This document shows, piece after piece, positions 50,801 to 59,800 of a stretch of 64,000 nucleotides of DNA (the stretch's first letter is position 1; the number at the start of each line of letters is the position of its first letter). The notes beneath the pieces were generated by a model that worked only from the letters and a program-made list of their open reading frames with translations, ran no database searches and had not been told where the DNA came from. Made by a program: the position numbers and the translations under genes. The stretch covers positions 682,001 to 746,000 of the forward strand of contig JAWZYV010017527.1 in the NCBI GenBank assembly GCA_038373885.1. The letters run 5' to 3'. This stretch comes from Cheiracanthium punctorium (lineage: Eukaryota > Arthropoda > Arachnida > Araneae > Cheiracanthiidae).

Positions 50801-53800
50801 CTACAGTGTACAGTTAATGTATTTTTACCTCTATTTTATAATTATAAAACACCTTTAATGCTCAAATAATGTGGAAAATCTCAACCTATCTACAACAATA
50901 AATTATCTATAACAATATTTATTTTAGATCCCTACAATATTGTTATACGCAGGTTTAACTCTATGTAGGTAATACAGTCAAACCTGTATATCTTGAAAGC
51001 CTCTATATCCTGAAATTCCCTACATTTACAATAAAAATTCAATATATTTACTTTATTTATCTCGAAGAATTTTTAGGGTGTCCACTGGTGACTAAATAGA
51101 CGACTTTTTGTACTAATTTAAAGATAAGGCTACTTGGGCGACTTTCTTGATCTAAGATTTTCATACCATTTTCAAGCTTTGGGCTACTTTTACCTTACTC
51201 CAGACAACTCGCTTGAAAATCAGATTTCAGTTTTTGTCAACTGCCTATTTTTTTTTCAAAATTGCAACTCGTCTTTCATCAAACATTCTGATTTATTTTT
51301 TTAACTGTGCTATTAAAAATGATTGTATTATATGCTCTGTTATATAATACAAGAAGTTTTTAATTCATCATTGTATGCATTCTTTTTTAAATGAAGGTAA
51401 ATGACGATATTTTTATTTTTTAACTACAAAATCATGCAAAAATTCTACTATTTTGGCAATTAAAATTAAGAAAATGGCTACTAAACTGGTGACTTTTTTT
51501 ATGTTACTGAGGTTACTAATATGATACTATTTTCGCCTCCTGGCATTAGTGGAAACCCTGAATTTTCCTTCAAAACTCTGTATCTCGAATTTTAGTTGGT
51601 GTAAATTACTGCAAATAGTACTTAAAGAGTAACTTTCTTCAATAAAAGTTGTATACTGATGCATCTAAAGAGACAGCATAAGAAGTAGAGAAGGCCGTAT
51701 AACTCTGAACTTTTCTTAAGTCTCCAGGAAATTTTTGCTATAAGGGATTCACAGCTCTTAGTAATCTTAGGTAGCTAGCAGAAATAAAGGAAGTTAGACA
51801 TCAAAAGTCATTGAAATACTATTTTTATTGTTAAAGTTACATATTCATATTTTTGAGGGTTATGGATGTATGGAAAGAAAAGCTACAATCATACCACAGT
51901 CTTTCTCTACAGCAAAAGCAAATAAAACGTTTTTAACTGATAGCATTTAAAAACTCAATAACTCGAAACCTCTTTATCTTGAATTTTTTTTTTTCCTTTC
52001 CCATAGATTTGAGATGACAGGTTTGACTGTACTTCTAAAATAAGAACAAGTGCTTAACAAAATGGAAAATAAAAAGCCAGGGAAAAGTTTGATTGGAGTT
52101 GGGCAAGGTCTGGAAAACAAAAAAACTCAGCTTTAGAAATCTTGGTATATCAAGAAATCTCTCTATTTGTTGAATAAGCTTTATACATTTTATGAATGGC
52201 TCATACTGCATTTTTTTTTTTTATGTATCAAACAAGATAATTGGAAATTTTTAATAATTCCCTCCATCTGTTTAAGAGAAAAAAACTCTTGTGATAATTC
52301 CTGATGAGATACAATTCGCTGCTCTCAGTTATATACTTGAAAAAAATGTTGAGAACTAATGATTACATCTATTACAAAGAAGTGACCTTTTTTAACTGCC
52401 ATTTTTTTATAGTTGTGATAAGTATTTTTTGCTTTTGAAGCAGGCTGAAGGATGGAAGGGACCAACTATTGTCACAGAATCTTCGTCTTCAGCTTCCAGT
52501 TCAATCACGACCACAAGTAGCAAACATATTTCTGGCACCGAGGTGACAACCTCACCTGAGAAAGGTATCACAAACACAAAGACATCCAAAACCAGTATGA
52601 ACCAAGAAAAAACAGTTACCCAGCAGGTCACTAAGAACACAAGACTCATGACAGGAACTCTGGATGACATACAGGTATTCAAATATGCATACATTTTTTT
52701 TTTGAGAAAAGGATACAATTTGTGTCTGTTTTAAGTTTTTACTTTTCTCTGAAACAACCATTTTTTCTAGTTCATTTTTTTACTTTAAAAAGCAGATATC
52801 TAACCGATTCGTTTGTAACCACTTCGAAATTTTCGATAATTTCATCGATTTTCCCTAAAGTCTAATCGCTTGTGTTGAAAGTTTAGCTTGTTCGCCATTA
52901 CAAACATCGGGCAATTCCTCGTAAGGGACGGAATTAGAGCCTGAAAGGGACAAAAATTCATTTGTAGGACAACTTCAACACTTGATTATCCAAGGGATTC
53001 CCCATCTTAAGGGTGTGGGGAGAATACAAAATAGATAACAGATTCAATTCCAGTTATTCCTGGGACTTATATTCGGCCATAAACCTGACCTTGAGTTTTT
53101 AAGCTCAAAATTACGGCAAGGAGTGAGTAGATTTCCTGAAAAATGAGATGGGCAATCCCACTTGGTGGCCGTTTAGAGGGGGTCGGGTAGCCGCTGATAG
53201 AGGTTATTTTAATATTAAGTCTATGAGCCAAAAAAATTGGCCATTTAGAGGGGTGGCCTTTGGAGAGGTTTCACTGTATAACTTCTAGTTATATGTGCAC
53301 AGCACTTTGTAAGAAAAAAGCCCGGTGGTGTGTTAAACAAAGTAATTGGTAATGTAGTCATAGAAAGTTTCAACATGTGCAGACAGGATATGAATGCAGT
53401 GAAATAGCACTATTGTCCGTGCATAGTGTATAAAACAGTTAAAAAGAGTAGTTATTAACATTGTTGAAGGGAACAGTATTATTGTTTTAACCATGCTAAA
53501 ACTTGTTTACAAAACGTTATCAGCTGTCATGGATTACAATAATTAACTCATGGCAAAATGAATTTTAATGTTATCAAGATACATGTAAAGGATGGTTTCA
53601 GGATAGGTCAAATGCTTCATTTGAATCGAAGTGAGATGTTGTATTGGCACCTCACCTATTTCTCCATTCAATGTCCCAGTGGTCATGACTGAGTGGTCTC
53701 ATCCCCATCTTACGGTTTGGCCTGAATTTATCGGTAGAGGTTGGTTTCAGTCATCATTAGAGCACTTAGAAGAACATTATCCACTTTAATGCAGCAAACC

Positions 53801-56800
53801 AACTACTCTTTTTTAAAGTTTAATGCATCCACACACATTGGTGTAACTGTAGGCTTTTTGGATAGTTCTAGTGTGGGCTTTACCCATCCTAGGGGACTTC
53901 ATCTAGAATATAGTTTTTCTAGGGTAGGTTAAAATCTTTCTACAATTGGTTTAGCCCTGCCCAGTTATCCCAATGCCTACACGTTAATAACACAACTATC
54001 TCATTGCTTCCATATCTTGTTCTGTATGACTGAACGTCTGCAACTTTCTGGACTATGTTGCCTCTAATTCGTTTACAACTTTTGCATATTTGATGAAGTT
54101 AAATGTCTCACTATTGGATATTTAGAATTGTAATTTTATCATAATTTAAGACAAGAACAATATTTTCTTGTAAATCCATAGTATTATTTCAGTGCCTGTT
54201 AATTTGTCATTATTGGTTTTATAATTTTTATGGCTTAACTTTGTTCTTTAATAATAATAAATGTCCAGACATTGGATTGTTTTATAAACTGTTCAAGACA
54301 AGAGGCCAAATACCATCACAGACTGCATTATGCAATTTTATTATCTTAATAAAAAGTATGTCGTATGGAACTTCCTGTAAAAATTTTTTAAATATTGCAA
54401 TTGAGTCACGAATTGCAAAATTCATTGAAGTGACATTATTTAGTAAAAATGATGCAAAAATAACTGTTAAAATTTTTTTCTACCTGTTTCACCAATAATG
54501 TTAACTGCTTATGAGAGCACATAGTAAAGCTGGTAAATAGAATCTTACTATTTTCCATTCTTTGACCTAGTTGGGATTGCTGTAAAAACGCATCAAACTG
54601 GTATTATTCTAAAAATAACAGCCTCAAAGACTCGTGTTTGGAAAAAAGCTCTGGAACTTTATATCAAATGAAAATAAAGTAACCACAGGGTTTCTACAGA
54701 CCTGGAAAGTCAGGGAAATGAGTTTTGGTTAGGGAAAGACAGGGATTTGGGAAAAAAGTCTGGGAAATTTGAAGAAATTGAAGAAAGGTCAGGGAAATGC
54801 AAGAAATTTGAATTTTTTGGCAAAATCAAGAAAATACTTCCTGTTTGAACCTAATTGTAGAAATTGTTTTATTTTCATTTTCTTATTTAACCTTAAAATG
54901 TGCCCTTTATTAATATACTAGCTGGATACCCGTTCTCCGCACGGTGGGAAACGAATATTTTTCTTACACATATAATTCGAATTAAACCCAGTAATGCGGA
55001 ATCTCAAAACGTGAAAAAAATACTTGAATCGTGACTAAAAGTTGACGTCATGAGTGCAAATCTGAGATGATTGCAACCTGATGACACAAAAACTTCGTCA
55101 GTGTCACTGGCGATCAAAAAAGATCTTTACGGTATGCAGATGAAACTTCTCTCTTTCGATAAATGCCTGATTTCTACATGATATAATTTTGTTTTTTAAG
55201 CTTAATTATAGCATTTAACATATACCAGATGAATAAATTACATGATGTTGACAACTATTTTATTTTATCTTGCATTTCCTAAAGCGTGGACAATGCATTA
55301 GCACAGTTATTTTGCAGATGACTTTATTGAATTTCACCTAAATTAACAAAATCTACATGAAATAATAGATGCACCACATACGTTATAAGCCAAAATTGCA
55401 CACAGTTTTCGTGAAAATCGTTACATTTCAAATGAAAACATTTGTGACGTAACTTCTGTGATAAAGTTTATCACCCTTACTAAACTCTTAATGCAGTATC
55501 ACACTTACATAAAACTGACGTTGGTCTCACTGTCAACTCGCCCTAAATAAACAACTAATTTCATGTTTAATTTTTAATAATTTACAGTAGACCCCTTCAT
55601 AACACGGGTCTACAACACGAATTCGTAGAACACTGATAAAAATTTGTGATCGTTTTCGTGTAACACGTTAAAATAGACTCGTACAGCACGGTAAAATGAG
55701 ACATATGTTCTGATATTATGACGCTTTAGCTCCTGTAATTAACATAACTTTTGAATGGCAATACCAAACATCATTGTATTACTACGGAGTGCAAATAAGT
55801 TTTGCCGCGATTATTCCGCATAATCTGCACTCCAGGTGGAGTATAGCGCTGGACCAGTACAACACGGATTCCTATAACACAGAACGTATCTACCGTCTTA
55901 TAGGGAATCTACTGTAGTTGCATAGTGTCAAATTCAAAAGAAAGTTCTAGGTTGCCGTATTTAGTAATATTTCATCTCACCTTGGTGGCAAATATCCGAA
56001 CTGTATCAAAAGAAAACTTTACAAAATTTTTAATTCTGGATAACCCTCGAAACAACTTCGGTGTTTACCATCTACGACGGTTTTTCATGACGTGACAACT
56101 TATGCTTGCGTGTAGTGGCGTAGCCAAGGAGGGGATAGGGGGTCACAACCCCCCATGAGGAGATTTTTGCCATACAAAATGTATATTCTTCACTCCCTTA
56201 TCACACACGCGTATATATACATATATGTGAGCTGCAGTAGTCGTAACACCCCCATGAAAAATTTCTGGCTACGTCACTGCTTGCGCATAATTGATCATTT
56301 TTCTTTTCATGTATCAGTGATCAATATACTTCAGGATGAGAATCTCCATTGAAAAAAAAATGTTCTAAAAAGTCTGACCCCAGAAAACTCTGATTAACAC
56401 AGTGGAGTTACCATGGGCCCTACCCAGGGAAAAATTTCGGGGGGGTTACAGAAATTAAATTATAAATTCATAAAAGATGAAGCGTTTTCACTTTTACGAG
56501 TCTTAAAAGCTGTAGAAATGAGTGGTTTCACTTAATTGTTAAATTTAATAACTTAAGTGGCAACAATGGATTCCGTTGCTACGGAAACTATAAAAATGGA
56601 ACATGAAATGAGTTATTTACGTTTACTTTGCTAGAACTGCCATATTGGTGTCATTGACGCCACCAGTCGATGCCAAATAGCTCAAATCACAAATTAAACT
56701 TGACACTAAAGGCAATTCGCAAAACCCTGTTTGCGGAATTAAAAAAAAAAATATCTATGCATACGCTAGTGACATCGGCTCATCTCAATTGTGGAATAGA

Positions 56801-59800
56801 ATTAATAATAAGAACACAGTTGAACTACATTTGAATATTTTTCGCCTACTTTGCTAAGAAATGTATTAAAGTAGGAATCAACATAGATTTCAATTCGTAA
56901 AACAAAAAATACATTAGACAGTATTATTTACGCCGTTCTAACAATTTGCAATAAAAGAAATGTAGTGCTGCTTTAACATATAAGAATCAATTATTTATTA
57001 CATGTAAGTACTTCAATCGCCAAAATGCCAACATACACCATTTTGCGAGATTTATTTTCTTAAGGGAATCATTCGAAGGTTTGATTTAACAGCAATCAAA
57101 ATGGGAAATAGTTATCTATCATTTATATAGTTCACTCGCCAAAATTTAATCCAGACATCTAATTGATTAGCAGCAGTTATTCAAATTATTAACTATAACA
57201 TGTTTCAATCCCCATAACTACAATGTACAAGATGCGAGAATTTTAATTTTCTGAAATTTGGCGGAATTGCTCTAACTTAAATCAGTTTACTTAATTTGGT
57301 GAAAATTCTGAAGATAGATCGTTTAAAATCGCCTTAATAACGTCATTATTTCTGTACGAAGTATAGCGTCGTATTCTAATAAAACTTATACTTGTAATTA
57401 AAAATACTATTTGATTACGCTCTCAGTAATTTGCGCCAAGCCCAAAACTGTGCAAATCGGTAGAACCTACTACTTTCTCAAAATCGCCAAATCAGCCATT
57501 TTTTTTTCCGACCAACTAAAAAATACACATATAGTCTCTGAAATCTCCCAATCCCTTATTCTTTTACACATAAAAAACATTGAATTCTAGCTTTGATTTA
57601 ACATGAATGCAATATTTTAATTAAAAAATAACTTTGTAAATAATCTAAACAGAAAAAAAATCTTTATTCTTTTATTTTTACTGCAGGAGTCTAAATAATT
57701 TAATAAAATAGCCAAACATGGCAACCTCGATGCTTATTTCTCACTTTTTTGACTACAGGGGTTACAATCAGGGAATTGCGGAGAGCAAAAATAAGCGTTT
57801 TTGACGGGGTTTTTTATCGATATCTCCTAAACTAATTCGAAATTCAAATTAGCGGAGGTTCTTTCTCGAAATTTTCCGAATTCGTGGATACCTCGGTCGA
57901 AACTCAACTCCCAGCCGTTTAGGAGGAGATGATGCTACACACAGACACACAGACAGGCGCGCACAGATTTTAATAGTATAGATCTTGTTCAGTTGAAATA
58001 TTCTTAATTTTATCCTAAATTATTATCAAACGGGGTTTTTGTTAGAATCCAGTGATGTCAAATAATATTTTTGTGCATATTGATTGTATTTTTATTATTA
58101 TTTTTAAAAAAGAGGCAAATATATATAAAAAGTTATTAATTAAAGGATGTAATATTAAAAATAGAAACGCAAAATTCAGGAAAGCACGCTTGATAAAAAG
58201 TCAGGGAAGAGCATGATAGATGTCAGGGAAGCAAGAGCTGTGAAATCTGTAGAAACCCTGAACCAAAAGCAATGCTAAAAGGAACTAGAATATTTTTTTT
58301 TTTTTTTTCTAGTCTGCCATTGTGAAGACTGAGGCCATCAAGTACGATCCCAGTACTCTGAATAATGCTCAGCATAGTACGACTTCTGTCCCTCTGGTGA
58401 TCACAGAGACGAGGAAAGTCAACTACCCTGTGCCTCCACCACCGCAGTTTTCCGAGAATGAAGGAGAGCTTCTTCCCCTGTCTGAAGACGGGGAAATTGT
58501 CAGTTCCTCTACCATTTCGAGTAAAACGAAGACTGTTGAAACCATTACTGTGAGTATTGAGTCGGGTGAAGGGTCTTTGCATTATTGCTGTTTGCTAATT
58601 ATCCTTGCATATTTTGTAATCAATAGCATTCAGGAATTTTTGCATTGTGACCCAATTATAATTTTTGTGTCACATTTTTTTCCCTTATTTTAAAAATTGT
58701 GACATCACATTTTGGATGGCATAAAAAGAAGTCTTGCTTCTTCCACTTGTTTATTTGAACTGCTAAAATTTGGAGAATGGGTCAATTTTCATATTTTTAA
58801 AGTTTTTTTTAATTTTTAGATATTTGTTGAAATTTTTAAGTCAATCAGTCTAACAGTGTAGTTTGTATATGACAGATTTCCATTTTTATTTATAAGATAC
58901 CTAAATAGCTAATACTACGTAAGTAAAAAAGCTGCTTAGTTGGATACAGGACAAACAGAGAGAATACTAAGTGAATTATTCCATGTATAAATATTTCTTT
59001 CTAATAGTCAGGCCACTAACTTACTTGTAGGTTTGACCACTACCCCAGACAGCACAACAAATTTGCATCAAACTTGCAGTAAGCTTGATTTATCAAGTCA
59101 ATAAACTTGCATTAAGCTTGATATTTCAAGCATGTAAGCTTAATGCAAGTTTGTATCAAGTGTTAAAGTCTACACTTGCCCAACTTGCATTAAGCTTGAC
59201 ATAGCAAGCTTGATTCAAATTTACTACACTCTAAAAAAAATTTCTAATTTTCCTCTGAGAAATTTTCCTGATTACATGGGGTGCCAGTCGACAAACTTGC
59301 GACATATATTTTATTTTTCCACACATTTTCCTGCTTCCGTCTAACGTCCGCTACGGGGATTGATCTCGGGACCTAAGATGTGAGAAGCAAGTGTCCTTAC
59401 CACCATGCCAATCTGACTCGAGGTTAAATGACTAAAGTTTGAAGTGACTGTTATGGCTGTCATGCCTTTTCTGGCAAGATTCATCAATATTGCCCATGCC
59501 GATCTACATCTTTTATTTTTCCATGGGATGAATCAAAATTAAACTAATATATATCTGATTTATAGACTCTACTAATAGGGAAATAAGCATAATATAAACT
59601 TAAAAGCAGCACACATTTAGAACTTTCAATATCGCTGCCGAAAATCGAGACAAATGACTGATTTTGAAATCAATTTTGTAGTATATTTGTATTTTATTTT
59701 GAAGAATTTGAGTATTTGGAAATATAGAATCTTCTTTTGTTTTAATTTTATGGTCAAGCACATTTATGATTGATGATAAATTATGTATTATGTGGCTTTC

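Larger units (their letters stand above)
54918..57982 (-). mobile_element. Non-autonomous Helitron, minus strand, 3.1 kb
   Basis: On the minus strand it starts TCTATACTATTAAAATCTG after an A and ends with an imperfect hairpin (ACCGT...ACGGGT) plus ATCCAGCTAG before a T. The sequence near its 5' end contains the ACAGACACACAGACAGGCGC motif (sense strand). No helicase frame, so it is non-autonomous. It carries two further insertions. Confidence 0.7.
54686..58260. mobile_element. CAGGG-type MITE in intron 13, interrupted by a Helitron
   Basis: CAGGGTTTCTACAGACCTGG and AAATCTGTAGAAACCCTG are inverted; 5-bp duplication AACCA on both sides. The element's own part is about 510 bp with GTCAGGGAAA motifs at both ends; the rest is the nested Helitron. 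Confidence 0.8.

Noticed and set aside
53100..53276. Another pogo-like element ending GAGGTTTCACTG-TA
   Set aside because: Only the right end is visible; no matching left end CAGTGAAACC was found upstream.
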